Assembly (NCBI GenBank): GCA_934726055.1
Contig: CAKVCZ010000007.1
Span: forward strand, 50,404 to 114,403
Length of the DNA stretch: 64,000 nucleotides
Direction of reading: 5' to 3'
Source of the DNA: an uncultured Candidatus Melainabacteria bacterium
GTDB taxonomy: Bacteria; Cyanobacteriota; Vampirovibrionia; Gastranaerophilales; Gastranaerophilaceae
In this document: positions 16,369 to 25,469 of the stretch, piece after piece
Position numbering within the stretch: position 1 is the stretch's first letter
How the letters are laid out: each line of letters opens with the position of its first letter
Notes under the pieces: model-generated
The model's database searches: none
What the model saw: only the letters and a program-made list of their open reading frames with translations
What the model was told of the DNA's origin: nothing
Translations under genes and position numbers: made by a program

Positions 16369-18252
16369 TTAGATACTGACTTATCTTATGCTGACATAAT
16401 GGGTAATCCAATTAACTATGCTACTTTTAATTATGTTACAGAAGCAAACTCAGGTAAAGTAGTATTATCAAGTGCTTTAGCAAAAAAATATAAATTAGAT
16501 GGATCAAATGCAAAACTTCCGTCTACAGCTAGTGAATTTATCAAAAACGTAACAGGGATAAATGCAACTGATAAACAAATAGATGCAATTGGTAGTGCTT
16601 CAACAGGTTCTCTTTCAGGTAATGGTTCTAGTGCTGGTTCTTCTTCTAAGACTCTTGCGGATTTGTTAGGTAACAAAACTGGTAATAACAATGTATATAA
16701 CAATAGAAATCAATTTTTTGTATCTGATCTAAGTGATAAATACTACACTTTACCAAGCGGATATAAAGTACTTGATGATACTGGTGAAAATGCATTTTTA
16801 GGTAAAGCCATGAATAATAATGTTATTACTGAATTAAATGGTGATTACTTAAATGGTTTCTTTGCTGTACAAGGTACTTATAGACCTGGTGAATCAGGAA
16901 ACTGCCCTGATTTGGCAATGCATTTCCAAAACAAATCATTGTCAGATTTATACAATTCAACAGGTTATAGCGGAACAATGTTGCTTGGTAATATACTCGT
17001 AGATGATAATAATAAGAGTACTTTTGACTGGTCACAAATTGAAGGTAACTTTGGTGCATTTGCAAGCAATATATCAACAATGGTATCTAATTCCCTTATT
17101 TCAGCTAAATTAGGTATAGCAGATGATAAAATTAGACAATATGTGGACAATAAAACAAATGAAATAAAAGATTCATATATGGCTAATAGAGTTCCTTCTG
17201 ATAACGATATGTTATTAGCAAAAGCATATAATGAAAAATTAATGGACTTAGATTTTAATGGTGATGATAATTATAGAAATGCTAAAGAACAAGATTTCAA
17301 AACGGATAGAGATTATGTTACTACTGGAAAAGATGAAGATGGTAATCCAATTACTGTAACCATACCAAAGGATTCTTTAATAACATTTTCCAATATTCAA
17401 GAGAGTGACACTGGTGATGTTGAAGCATATTGTCGTACTCCAAACAATGAAACATACACAATATATATATCAAGAGAACCTGATTTTCATAATGTATACA
17501 AAGACAATAATTATAATGACCTAGAATTTAGTCAAAACGAATATGCCATTTCTGCATCAACATATATGTCACAAGGTGCACATGGATTAGTTGCAGCATT
17601 TGCAAGCGATAGTAATGGATCAGAAGCAGGAAAGGCTTGGTCGGTATCAATTGATGCAGGTCAATTTGTAAGAGATTTGATGGATGGTATTATGGCTGAA
17701 TTAGCTGGTGATACATATAAACCAACCGGCTCATCAAAAAATAATGTTAATGTATACACATTAGACTTATCAAAGATAACAAATCCTGAAAGTTCCGAAT
17801 CAACATCAACAAGACCGGCACAACCTACTCCTAGAACCGATAGTACAACTGATTCATCATCAGTGGACATCTCCGGATTTACCGAACATGATAAAGAATT
17901 AATAAGATATTACAATGCTGCTTATAAAACATTAAAAGAAAATGGTTTTACAATCAGTGACAATGTCCTAGATAAAGACAAATTCACCGCAGGCTTGTAC
18001 AATGGTGTTTACTATGTAAACGGTAAAAATGTAAATGATCAGGTAACACCACAAAAAGACGAAGAAACAATAAAAACTGCAGAAGCTTGGTACAATGCAG
18101 AAACAAAGAAAATTAAACGTAAAGAAAAAGAAATAGAAATGCAACAAACACAATTACAAAGCGAATATACTGCATTGAACACAGAAATTGAATCAGTAAA
18201 ATCAATAATCAGCGAAAACATCAAACGCTCGTTCCAATATTGTAACGCATAA
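16210..18252 (+). CDS. Conserved-ends variable-centre protein, 680 aa
   Basis: Head-to-head paralogue of the 598-aa gene. The first 52 residues are identical at protein level and almost identical in DNA, and the last about 60 residues (from WYNAETKKIKRKEKEIEMQQ to RSFQYCNA) nearly so. The middle about 560 residues are a different Asn/Asp/Ser/Gly-rich sequence. There is no signal peptide or membrane helix. AGGAG eight bases before ATG sets the start, and the CCGATA hairpin lies in the leader. No convincing promoter is seen between 16024 and 16152, unlike for its left-hand twin, so in the present orientation it may be weakly expressed. Function unknown; a secreted or surface-variable protein is a hypothesis. 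Confidence 0.8.
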   Translation: MGLAASQCRLLFITSRQTDVSYKMQRLSNSLLTLARDDEDIATEYNRRLNATKLDTDLSYADIMGNPINYATFNYVTEANSGKVVLSSALAKKYKLDGSNAKLPSTASEFIKNVTGINATDKQIDAIGSASTGSLSGNGSSAGSSSKTLADLLGNKTGNNNVYNNRNQFFVSDLSDKYYTLPSGYKVLDDTGENAFLGKAMNNNVITELNGDYLNGFFAVQGTYRPGESGNCPDLAMHFQNKSLSDLYNSTGYSGTMLLGNILVDDNNKSTFDWSQIEGNFGAFASNISTMVSNSLISAKLGIADDKIRQYVDNKTNEIKDSYMANRVPSDNDMLLAKAYNEKLMDLDFNGDDNYRNAKEQDFKTDRDYVTTGKDEDGNPITVTIPKDSLITFSNIQESDTGDVEAYCRTPNNETYTIYISREPDFHNVYKDNNYNDLEFSQNEYAISASTYMSQGAHGLVAAFASDSNGSEAGKAWSVSIDAGQFVRDLMDGIMAELAGDTYKPTGSSKNNVNVYTLDLSKITNPESSESTSTRPAQPTPRTDSTTDSSSVDISGFTEHDKELIRYYNAAYKTLKENGFTISDNVLDKDKFTAGLYNGVYYVNGKNVNDQVTPQKDEETIKTAEAWYNAETKKIKRKEKEIEMQQTQLQSEYTALNTEIESVKSIISENIKRSFQYCNA

Positions 18253-18266
18253 GAGATAATCTAATA
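18083..18266. repeat. Right copy of the 3'-end inverted repeat
   Basis: Inverted counterpart of about 13655-13840, with about half a dozen substitutions over 180 bases (for example CAATTA/CAGTTG and AGCGAAAAC/AGCAAAAAC), so less strictly kept than the 5' arms. Confidence 0.85.
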
Positions 18267-18280
18267 AAAACATAAAAAAA

Positions 18281-18308
18281 AAAGACACTATACATAAGTG
18301 TCTTTTTT
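18281..18308. terminator. Bidirectional terminator between the 680-aa gene and tRNA-Ile
   Basis: AAGACACT ... AGTGTCTT stem with A-run and T-run on either side; it can end both the rightward gene and the leftward tRNA transcript. Confidence 0.85.
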
Positions 18309-18311
18309 AAA

Positions 18312-18388
<77 letters not shown>

Positions 18389-18508
18389 GCATATCTGCGT
18401 ATCTAAAATGTAGCACAAACGATTTTTAAAATCAAGCATTTTTTTATTACAAAATTTTTATGCCTTCTTTTTTACTTTGTTATATAATCTTTCTAAGGAG
18501 ATTTTTAT

Positions 18509-19672
18509 ATGAAAACACTTAAATCTTTAAGATTACATATCGGCATTTTCGGAAGAACTAATGTCGGAAAATCATCTTTTCTAAATAAAATTACACAACA
18601 ATCCGTTTCTATTGTATCTGATATCGCAGGTACAACAACAGATGTCGTTGAAAAATCTATGGAATTGTTACCTATCGGACCTGTAACTTTTCTTGATACA
18701 GCAGGTCTTGATGATACATCTGACTTAGGCAAACAACGCATTGAAAAATCTCATAAAATTTTAAATCGATGCGATGTCGCTGTTCTAATTACTGACAAAT
18801 TTCAACTCGATGACACTGAACAAGATATTATTCAAGAATTTAAAAAACTCGAAATTCCTTATTTTGTTATAGTTAACAAACAAGATGATAATTTTAATCA
18901 ACAATCTGAATACTTGGTTACATCTACTTTAACTGATAATCTTATTGTTGATAAATTTAAAACTGAATTGATTAAACATTTACCAAATGATTTTATAAAC
19001 TCTCCCAAAATTGTTGGAGATTTAGTCAACGAAAAAGATACAGTCATTTTGGTTATTCCTATTGACAAAGAAGCCCCAAAAGGCAGAATTATCCTTCCTC
19101 AAGTGCAAACGATAAGAGATTTGCTAGACTCTAACTGTGTCTCAATTGTTGTTAAAGAAAGCGAACTTGCACAAGCAATTAATAGTTTAAAAAATCCTCC
19201 GGCACTTGTTGTAACAGATTCTCAGGCTTTCAAAAATGTTTCTGAGATTGTTCCTGATAACATTCCTTTAACTTCTTTTTCTATTCTATTCGCAAGATTA
19301 AAAGGAAATCTTTTGGAATTTATTAAAGGTTCGAACTCAATAGAAAATCTTAAAGACAATTCTAAAATTTTATTTTTAGAAAGCTGCACTCATCATGCAA
19401 TTGAAGATGATATTGCACGAGTAAAAATTCCAAAACTTTTACAAAAAAAGACAGGTAAAAATTTGGTATTTGAATACTATACCGGACACGATTTACCTGA
19501 ATTAAAAGGTTATGATTTGATAATTCACTGCGGTGCCTGCATGACAAATAGAAAAGAAATGCTTTCCAGAATTATGCTAGCAAATGCAAGTAATATTCCT
19601 ATTACAAACTACGGAATTGTAATTTCTTATTGTTTAGGAATATTACCTCGTGCAACAAAAATGTTTTTGTGA
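18509..19672 (+). CDS. hydF: [FeFe]-hydrogenase maturation GTPase HydF
   Basis: 387 aa. A Ras-like GTPase domain comes first: P-loop GRTNVGKS at residues 15-22, GTTTD switch, DTAG near residue 72, NKQD near 132. The C-terminal cluster domain has the HydF signature CTHH near residue 295 and HCGACM near 343, which bind the [4Fe-4S] cluster of the scaffold. HydF accepts the 2Fe unit made by HydE and HydG and hands it to the hydrogenase. hydE, hydG and the hydrogenase are not in the window. AAGGAG precedes the ATG. The last membrane-free segment and length are as usual for the family. It suggests hydrogen-evolving fermentation. Confidence 0.95.
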   Translation: MKTLKSLRLHIGIFGRTNVGKSSFLNKITQQSVSIVSDIAGTTTDVVEKSMELLPIGPVTFLDTAGLDDTSDLGKQRIEKSHKILNRCDVAVLITDKFQLDDTEQDIIQEFKKLEIPYFVIVNKQDDNFNQQSEYLVTSTLTDNLIVDKFKTELIKHLPNDFINSPKIVGDLVNEKDTVILVIPIDKEAPKGRIILPQVQTIRDLLDSNCVSIVVKESELAQAINSLKNPPALVVTDSQAFKNVSEIVPDNIPLTSFSILFARLKGNLLEFIKGSNSIENLKDNSKILFLESCTHHAIEDDIARVKIPKLLQKKTGKNLVFEYYTGHDLPELKGYDLIIHCGACMTNRKEMLSRIMLANASNIPITNYGIVISYCLGILPRATKMFL

Positions 19673-19704
19673 TATAATCTTTTGTATTAAATGGAGTAGT
19701 AGTC

Positions 19705-19989
19705 ATGGCAATTACAGTAAAAGATGTTGAACACGTAGCTAAATTAGCACGTTTAGAACTAACAGAAGAAGAAAAAGAAAAATTTACTCGCCAATTAGGT
19801 GATGTTTTGAAATATGTTGAACAAATGAATGAAGTTGATACTTCAAATGTAGAACCCCTCTCTCATCCTGTCGATTTTACTAACGTTATGAGAGAAGATG
19901 AAATTCATTATGAACAAACTAAAGAACAACTTATGGCAAACGCTCCTGAAGAAGAAGATGGTTTCTTTAAAGTTCCGAGAATAAATTAA
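19705..19989 (+). CDS. gatC: Asp-tRNA(Asn)/Glu-tRNA(Gln) amidotransferase subunit C
   Basis: 94 aa, full-length GatC. It starts MAITVKDVEHVAKLARLELT, the conserved helical start, then LGDVLKYVEQMNEVDTSNVEPLSHPV and the terminal FKVPRIN typical of the family. It stabilises GatA in the GatCAB complex that forms Gln-tRNA or Asn-tRNA. gatA and gatB are not neighbours here. It follows hydF by 32 bases on the same strand, with its own GGAG, and ends before a terminator. Confidence 0.95.
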   Translation: MAITVKDVEHVAKLARLELTEEEKEKFTRQLGDVLKYVEQMNEVDTSNVEPLSHPVDFTNVMREDEIHYEQTKEQLMANAPEEEDGFFKVPRIN

Positions 19990-20045
19990 ATTTAAGTATG
20001 TTATAAATTTAATTTACTAAAAAAGCTCTCTTTTCTTATTTTTGC

Positions 20046-20074
20046 AGCCGTATCAGCATTGATACGGCTTTTTT
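20046..20074 (+). terminator. Terminator after gatC
   Basis: AGCCGTATC / GATACGGCT stem, six-base loop, followed by T6. Confidence 0.9.
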
Positions 20075-20160
20075 GTAATTTAGTTAACAGTTTTTAATGT
20101 TTTTGCAATATGGATAAATATACTGTATTCTGAATATATACGAAATATTATGGGGGAAAA

Positions 20161-21765
20161 ATGGGTACAAAATATATATTTGTAACAGGCGGTGTTGTAA
20201 GTTCACTTGGAAAAGGCATCATTGGTGCATCTTTAGGTAAACTTCTAAGAGCCAGAGGTTTTTCTGTTGCAATCCAAAAATTTGATCCATATATTAATGT
20301 TGACCCAGGTACTATGAGTCCGTTTCAACACGGGGAAGTTTTCGTTACTAACGACGGTGCCGAAACAGATTTAGATTTAGGACACTATGAAAGATTTATT
20401 GATGCTGATTTTGCACAGATTAATAATGTAACTTCAGGAAACGTTTATCAAACCGTAATTAATAAAGAACGTCAAGGCGAATATTTAGGTGCTACCGTTC
20501 AAGTTGTTCCGCATATTACAAATGAAATTAAATCAAGAATTTACAAAGCAACCGAACAATTTAAGCCTGATTTTATGATTATTGAAATCGGCGGTACTAT
20601 CGGCGATATCGAAAGTTTACCGTTTATTGAGGCAGTAAGACAATTTAAAACTGAAATCGGAATAGGCAACGCAATATCAATTCATTGCACACTATTACCA
20701 TATTTGCCAACATCAGGTGAATTAAAAACAAAACCTTCTCAACATAGTGTAAATGTTTTAAGAAGTTATGGAATTCAACCTGAAATTCTTGTTTGCAGAA
20801 CTTCTTATCCGCTACCTCAAGAAGAAAAAGATAAACTTGCACTATTTTGCTCAGTACAAAAAGATGCTGTAATAGAATGCAGAGATATGAAAAGTATTTA
20901 TGAAGTTCCTTTAGCCTTAGAAGAGCAAAATATGGCAGCTGTTGTTTTAAATTTACTTCAGACCTGCTACAAAAGAGCTGACTTGAAATCTTGGGAAAAG
21001 CTTGTTGATAGAATAAACAACCCCAAAAAGACTTTAGATGTAGCAATTGCCGGCAAATATACAAAGTTATCTGATGCATATATTTCTGTTGTTGAAGCTC
21101 TTAAACATGCCGGTTATGCAAATGAAGCAAAAATAAACATTCACTGGATTAACGCAGAAGAATGCCTTGATTACAATAAATGCAAAGAATTAATGAAAGG
21201 AATTAAAGCTGTTGTAGTTCCGGGTGGATTTGGTGTAAGAGGCATAGAAGGCAAATTAAACGTAATAAGATATGCCCGAGAAAATAATATTCCGTTTTTA
21301 GGATTATGTCTTGGTATGCAATGTGCTGTGATTGAATATGCAAGAAATGTTGTAGGTTTAAAAGATGCAAATTCAAAAGAATTTTCAGAAGAATGTGAAA
21401 ATCCTGTAATTGATTTAATGCTTGAACAAAAAGAAGTTACCGCTTATGGAGGAACAATGCGTTTAGGTCAATATGAGTGCCATTTAAAGAAAAACTCTGT
21501 TGCACGCAAAGTTTATGGTTCTGATGTTATATATGAACGCCACAGACACAGATATGAAGTTAATAATGCTTACATTGAACAATTAGAAAACGCAGGATTA
21601 GTATTTTCAGGCAAATCACCAAATGGCAAATTAATGGAAATAGTTGAACTTCCTAACCTTGATTGGTTTGTAGCATCTCAATTCCATCCTGAATTTAAGT
21701 CAAGACCAGAAAGACCTCATCCTTTATTTAAAGGTCTAATTGATGCAGCTATAAAAAGAAAATAA
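20161..21765 (+). CDS. pyrG: CTP synthase
   Basis: 534 aa, normal length. The N-terminal synthetase domain starts MGTKYIFVTGGVVSSLGKGI with the P-loop-like GGVVSSLGKG, then KFDPYINVDPGTMSPFQHGE and TDLDLGHYERF. The C-terminal glutaminase has the nucleophile elbow GLCLGMQC near residue 380 and the HPEF triad part near 508. It converts UTP, ATP and glutamine to CTP. A GGGGGA ribosome binding site precedes the ATG. It stands alone between a terminator and a leftward gene. Confidence 0.97.
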   Translation: MGTKYIFVTGGVVSSLGKGIIGASLGKLLRARGFSVAIQKFDPYINVDPGTMSPFQHGEVFVTNDGAETDLDLGHYERFIDADFAQINNVTSGNVYQTVINKERQGEYLGATVQVVPHITNEIKSRIYKATEQFKPDFMIIEIGGTIGDIESLPFIEAVRQFKTEIGIGNAISIHCTLLPYLPTSGELKTKPSQHSVNVLRSYGIQPEILVCRTSYPLPQEEKDKLALFCSVQKDAVIECRDMKSIYEVPLALEEQNMAAVVLNLLQTCYKRADLKSWEKLVDRINNPKKTLDVAIAGKYTKLSDAYISVVEALKHAGYANEAKINIHWINAEECLDYNKCKELMKGIKAVVVPGGFGVRGIEGKLNVIRYARENNIPFLGLCLGMQCAVIEYARNVVGLKDANSKEFSEECENPVIDLMLEQKEVTAYGGTMRLGQYECHLKKNSVARKVYGSDVIYERHRHRYEVNNAYIEQLENAGLVFSGKSPNGKLMEIVELPNLDWFVASQFHPEFKSRPERPHPLFKGLIDAAIKRK

Positions 21766-21857
21766 AAGCAATTTCCTTATTTCTTATTAGTATGTTTTTA
21801 TAAAAGCTTTCTGTGCCTTATTTACTTTCCTTGCAGTCAAAGAAAAATAAATCCATT

Positions 21858-22259
21858 TTATTTTACATAAAAATCGATTACAGCAAGGGGTTTTAATAAC
21901 TTATTTTTATCAAATACTTCCATATAAAAATGACCCGTATGCTGAAGAACAAAATAATCTGTATAGAAATAAGGTGAATCAATATTTAAACGGTAATCAT
22001 GAGTATATACAATACCTGTAACGGTATTCCATGGCCCCCTGTCATTTACTTGAAATACTTGAACTTTAATAAATTGAATTTTCTTCATTGGTCTCTTTGA
22101 AATAAATAACCAATAGATTCTTTCATTTGGCTTTAAAATCCTTGTATATGTTGCAGCTGTTTCCCTTGTAAATGGAACTGTGTTTAATAAAATTCCATAC
22201 TTAAATCCGGAAGTAAAAATACTTATTATAATAAAAAATAAAATCAGTAATCTTTTCAA
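21858..22259 (-). CDS. Small exported or membrane-anchored protein, unknown
   Basis: 133 aa. A hydrophobic N-terminus (KRLLILFFIIISIFTSGF) acts as signal peptide or anchor. The rest looks like a compact beta-rich domain (RIYWLFISKR, FIKVQVFQVND, GHFYMEVFDKN), perhaps an immunoglobulin-like or periplasmic fold. No family recognised. The only start in reach is TTG at 22259, four bases after the stop of the upstream TPR gene, so translation is probably coupled. The pair is likely one operon. Confidence 0.65.
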   Translation of the reverse strand: MKRLLILFFIIISIFTSGFKYGILLNTVPFTRETAATYTRILKPNERIYWLFISKRPMKKIQFIKVQVFQVNDRGPWNTVTGIVYTHDYRLNIDSPYFYTDYFVLQHTGHFYMEVFDKNKLLKPLAVIDFYVK

Positions 22260-22262
22260 AGG

Positions 22263-24374
22263 TTATTTCCCACTTATATTTAATGTTTCTAACTCATTTA
22301 TCTTATTCATAATTGCACTTCTTGTAACATCATCTTTCTCTAACTCAAAGTACTTTTTATAATTTTCAATAGATTTAGAATAGTTTTTATCTTTCTCATA
22401 GGAAATAGCCAAAGCATAATATGCATAAGCATAATCAGGACTTAATACTAGAACTTTATTAAAACAATCTCTGCAATTGTTAAAATCGTCTTTTGCCGCA
22501 TAAGCTAATCCTAAATTAAACCACGCATCAGTAAAATTTTTGTTTATAGATACAGCTTTTTTATAATAATTGATGGCTTTGTCCGAATCATTTTCCAATC
22601 TATATAAATTACCTAACTTAAATGCTGTCAAAGAATCATTCGGAGATACTTTTAACACTTCCAAGTACTTTGAAATTGCATCCTTATGTTCACCCTTCTT
22701 ATATAAACTGTCGGCCTCAGTAATTAATGTTTTTACCCTATCCGTTATTTGACCATCTTTTGAATTTATCATAAGATTGTCAAGAGAGGTCAATTTATTG
22801 TCTGTATTTGGGTTTAAATTAGAATCCGATACGGAAACAGCTTTAACTTCTGGTTTTTGAGTAACCAACTGTTGATTTGAATTTTCTACTACATTACTTT
22901 TTTCTTGTTTAAAATTAGCAGCTTTAAATGCTTCAAAATCTTTTCTATACAATTTATTATCAGCATCAACATCTAAAGCTTTTTCATAATTTTCTAAAGC
23001 TAAATCATTCTTTTTTAACATTTCATAAGCTTTTGCTAAACCATAATATGGATAACCTTGATTTGAATCGAGAGAAATTGCTCTTTCAAAAGGTGCAATT
23101 GAATCTTTATATTTAGCTTGAGTCAATAAATAATCACCTTTTGATATTAATGCAGAAGTTAAATTCGCTTTTAATCTACTATTCTCTTTATCAACAAGTA
23201 ATTCATCATACAAAGCAATTGCAGCATCGTATTTTTTAAGAGCATGCAATGCTAAGGCCTTATTTGCCTTTACTTCGTAATCGTTTGGAATTTCTTTTAA
23301 CACCTCATTATAATACTTTATTGCAGAATTATAATCTGCTTTTTTATGATATTGAAAAGCAAGTTCTTTTTTTACATCTATATTCTTACTATCATTTTCA
23401 AGAGATTTTAATAAATTTTTAACAACCAAATCATCTTTACCTTGATTTTTATAAACCAAGGCTAATAATTTATATGCATCTGCATCTTTTGGATAAGCTT
23501 TTATATATTTTGAATATTCACTAACAGCATCATCATACAATTTCATGTCCGATAATAAGTTAGCATAATATATTCTTAACGAAGTTAAATCCGGTTTTAA
23601 TTCAAATATTTTTTCAAATTGTTGTTTGGATAAATCATATTTTTCTAAATTGTAATAAGACACCGCTAAATCGGCACGTGCTTGAATATTATCAGGATTA
23701 TCTGCTATTGCAATTTTTAAGACATCAACAGCTGTTGAATATTGCTTATTTTGAAACAAAGCGTAACCAAAATTTGCATATTCCTTAAAAGATTGAGGAT
23801 TATTTTTGTAAGAAGCTATATAAGATTTACATGCCAAATCATATTTGCCAGATTTTAAATATGCAGAGCCTAAATTTTCACGAGCTTCTGAATGATTTGG
23901 ATAAACGGCTAAAAATAGATTATAATATTCTATTGCCTTATCATATTTACCCTGTGCATATAAAACATTTGCAAGGTTTACATAATTATATTTGTAAGTT
24001 GGAAATATCTCCATAGCCTGTTGATATGAATTATATGCATTTTCATAATCACCCAACGTTTGCAAAATATTACCAATACTAATATAAATAAATGCATCAT
24101 TAGGTCGTAATCTTATAGCAATTTTATAAGCACCTAAAGCATTCTTATAATCTCCTAAATCAGCATACAAACCGGCCAACTTTGTATATAAAATAGCATC
24201 CTCGCCTGCTATATCAATAGCTTTTTGAATCAACTTAATTGCTTCTTCTTGATTGCTTTGATATTCAAGTTTGCAAGCTTGTTGATATAATTCCTGAACA
24301 GCTTTATCCATCTCTGCAAAAGCAGGACTAATTAAAAATAATGCAACAAAGCAACTTATAATAACTTTTTTCAA
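22263..24374 (-). CDS. Exported TPR protein, 703 aa
   Basis: Signal peptide at the start (KKVIISCFVALFLISPAFAE). At least fifteen TPR units follow in two blocks (about 25-480 and 560-690), for example YTKLAGLYADLGDYKNALGA and AWFNLGLAYAAKDDFNNCRD, separated by a Ser/Asn/Gln linker (about 490-550). The start chosen is TTG at 24374, eight bases after GGAGG; the in-frame ATG at 24410 lacks a ribosome binding site and would break the signal peptide. Such proteins scaffold complexes in the periplasm or at the envelope. Partner unknown; the 133-aa exported gene follows directly. Confidence 0.85.
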   Translation of the reverse strand: MKKVIISCFVALFLISPAFAEMDKAVQELYQQACKLEYQSNQEEAIKLIQKAIDIAGEDAILYTKLAGLYADLGDYKNALGAYKIAIRLRPNDAFIYISIGNILQTLGDYENAYNSYQQAMEIFPTYKYNYVNLANVLYAQGKYDKAIEYYNLFLAVYPNHSEARENLGSAYLKSGKYDLACKSYIASYKNNPQSFKEYANFGYALFQNKQYSTAVDVLKIAIADNPDNIQARADLAVSYYNLEKYDLSKQQFEKIFELKPDLTSLRIYYANLLSDMKLYDDAVSEYSKYIKAYPKDADAYKLLALVYKNQGKDDLVVKNLLKSLENDSKNIDVKKELAFQYHKKADYNSAIKYYNEVLKEIPNDYEVKANKALALHALKKYDAAIALYDELLVDKENSRLKANLTSALISKGDYLLTQAKYKDSIAPFERAISLDSNQGYPYYGLAKAYEMLKKNDLALENYEKALDVDADNKLYRKDFEAFKAANFKQEKSNVVENSNQQLVTQKPEVKAVSVSDSNLNPNTDNKLTSLDNLMINSKDGQITDRVKTLITEADSLYKKGEHKDAISKYLEVLKVSPNDSLTAFKLGNLYRLENDSDKAINYYKKAVSINKNFTDAWFNLGLAYAAKDDFNNCRDCFNKVLVLSPDYAYAYYALAISYEKDKNYSKSIENYKKYFELEKDDVTRSAIMNKINELETLNISGK

Positions 24375-24433
24375 AATAAATCCTCCAATAATATAGATAA
24401 ATATTATCAAATTATTGTAGATTAATCAAATAT

Positions 24434-25357
24434 TTAAACTTGTGTAAAGCTATGAGAATATATTTCCTTGTTCATCAAAACATAAGCAGTCTTGTATATA
24501 TCAACAGATTCTTTATCATTTTTATCATATTCTATCTCAGAAATATCTCTAAAATCACCAATAACAGAACCTAAATCTATTAACAATTTGTCAGATTCAG
24601 ATTTTGGTGAGCCTGATTCAAGCATCTTAACCATATTAAACAATTTTGTATCCGTTGCATCAACAATAGCAGAATCTAACCCTGCCCCAAACGCTAATGC
24701 CAAAAACACCCTATTAATCAACGGACGTAACTCTTTTGGCGAGCCATTTGAAATATTGGACAATCCAATTGTAGTTTTGCAAGCAGGTTCAAAACTTTCT
24801 TTCAAAATCTTAATCGTATTCAATGCTTCACTCGCCTGAGCCTGATCTACACTAATTGGCAAAACTAAAGGATCAAAATAAATTCTCTCATTTGAAATAC
24901 CTTTAATCATACATGTTTCATAGATATCTAAGGCTAATTCTACCCTGCCATCAGCATCCTTTGGGATACCCGTTTTGCTATTTAAAGTCAATGCAATCAA
25001 CTTTGTATTAAATTCTGATGCCAAATCGGTCATTGATTCCAGTCTTGCAACATCATCACTAGCACTGTTTACTATAATATTTTCATAATTTTTGCAAACG
25101 CTAAGACCTTTTCTCATTTCATCAGCGTTCGTTGTATCAAGAGAAATGCCAATTTTAGCATTTTTATTTTGAACAAGATTAACCAGCCATGGCAAAACAT
25201 CTTCCAAACCTGATTTTGCAGGACCAACATTCAAATCAATATAATTCATTGCTTCCTGTTCAGAAACCAGTTCAGTAACTAATGCCTCATCTCTGGCAAT
25301 CAAAGATTCTCTAATTTTTTTAGATATAATGTGTATATTTTCGCCTATTAATTTCAT
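24434..25357 (-). CDS. Pterin-binding methyltetrahydrofolate methyltransferase-like protein
   Basis: 307 aa from the ATG at 25357. The DHPS-like TIM barrel of the AcsE/MetH pterin-binding family is recognisable: MKLIGENIHIISKKI at the start, AMNYIDLNVGPAKSG, ISLDTTNADEMRKGL, IIVNSASDD, FDPLVLPIS, TTIGLSNISNGSP and ALAFGAGLDSAIVD. In acetogens such proteins move the methyl group of methyl-THF to a corrinoid protein. No corrinoid protein or CO dehydrogenase lies nearby, and it is not dihydropteroate synthase because the folate-synthesis signature differs. A longer reading from 25513 would run through the terminator of the upstream gene and is rejected. Confidence 0.82.
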   Translation of the reverse strand: MKLIGENIHIISKKIRESLIARDEALVTELVSEQEAMNYIDLNVGPAKSGLEDVLPWLVNLVQNKNAKIGISLDTTNADEMRKGLSVCKNYENIIVNSASDDVARLESMTDLASEFNTKLIALTLNSKTGIPKDADGRVELALDIYETCMIKGISNERIYFDPLVLPISVDQAQASEALNTIKILKESFEPACKTTIGLSNISNGSPKELRPLINRVFLALAFGAGLDSAIVDATDTKLFNMVKMLESGSPKSESDKLLIDLGSVIGDFRDISEIEYDKNDKESVDIYKTAYVLMNKEIYSHSFTQV

Positions 25358-25405
25358 AAATTCATTATAATATAAACTTACAAAATAGTATATATTTATA
25401 CAAGC

Positions 25406-25430
25406 AAAAAAAAACCACCTTTTGGTGGTT
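25406..25430 (-). terminator. Terminator of the 234-aa gene
   Basis: AACCACC / GGTGGTT stem with a four-base loop followed by nine T on the minus strand. Confidence 0.92.
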
Positions 25431-25469
25431 AAAATTAGTGTATAGGGAAGGGAATAAGGAAAATATTTT

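Noticed and set aside
16210..18252. Calling the conserved-ends proteins flagellins
   Set aside because: Only the plan (helical ends, variable centre) and a superficial QRLSNSL resemblance are shared; no flagellin D0/D1 motif could be aligned with confidence.
7504..18252. Prophage or phage tail region
   Set aside because: The large repeat proteins resemble tape-measure proteins in composition, but no capsid, portal, terminase, integrase or lysis genes are present.
18400..18480. Further tRNA or rRNA genes near tRNA-Ile
   Set aside because: No second cloverleaf or rRNA sequence could be found on either strand.
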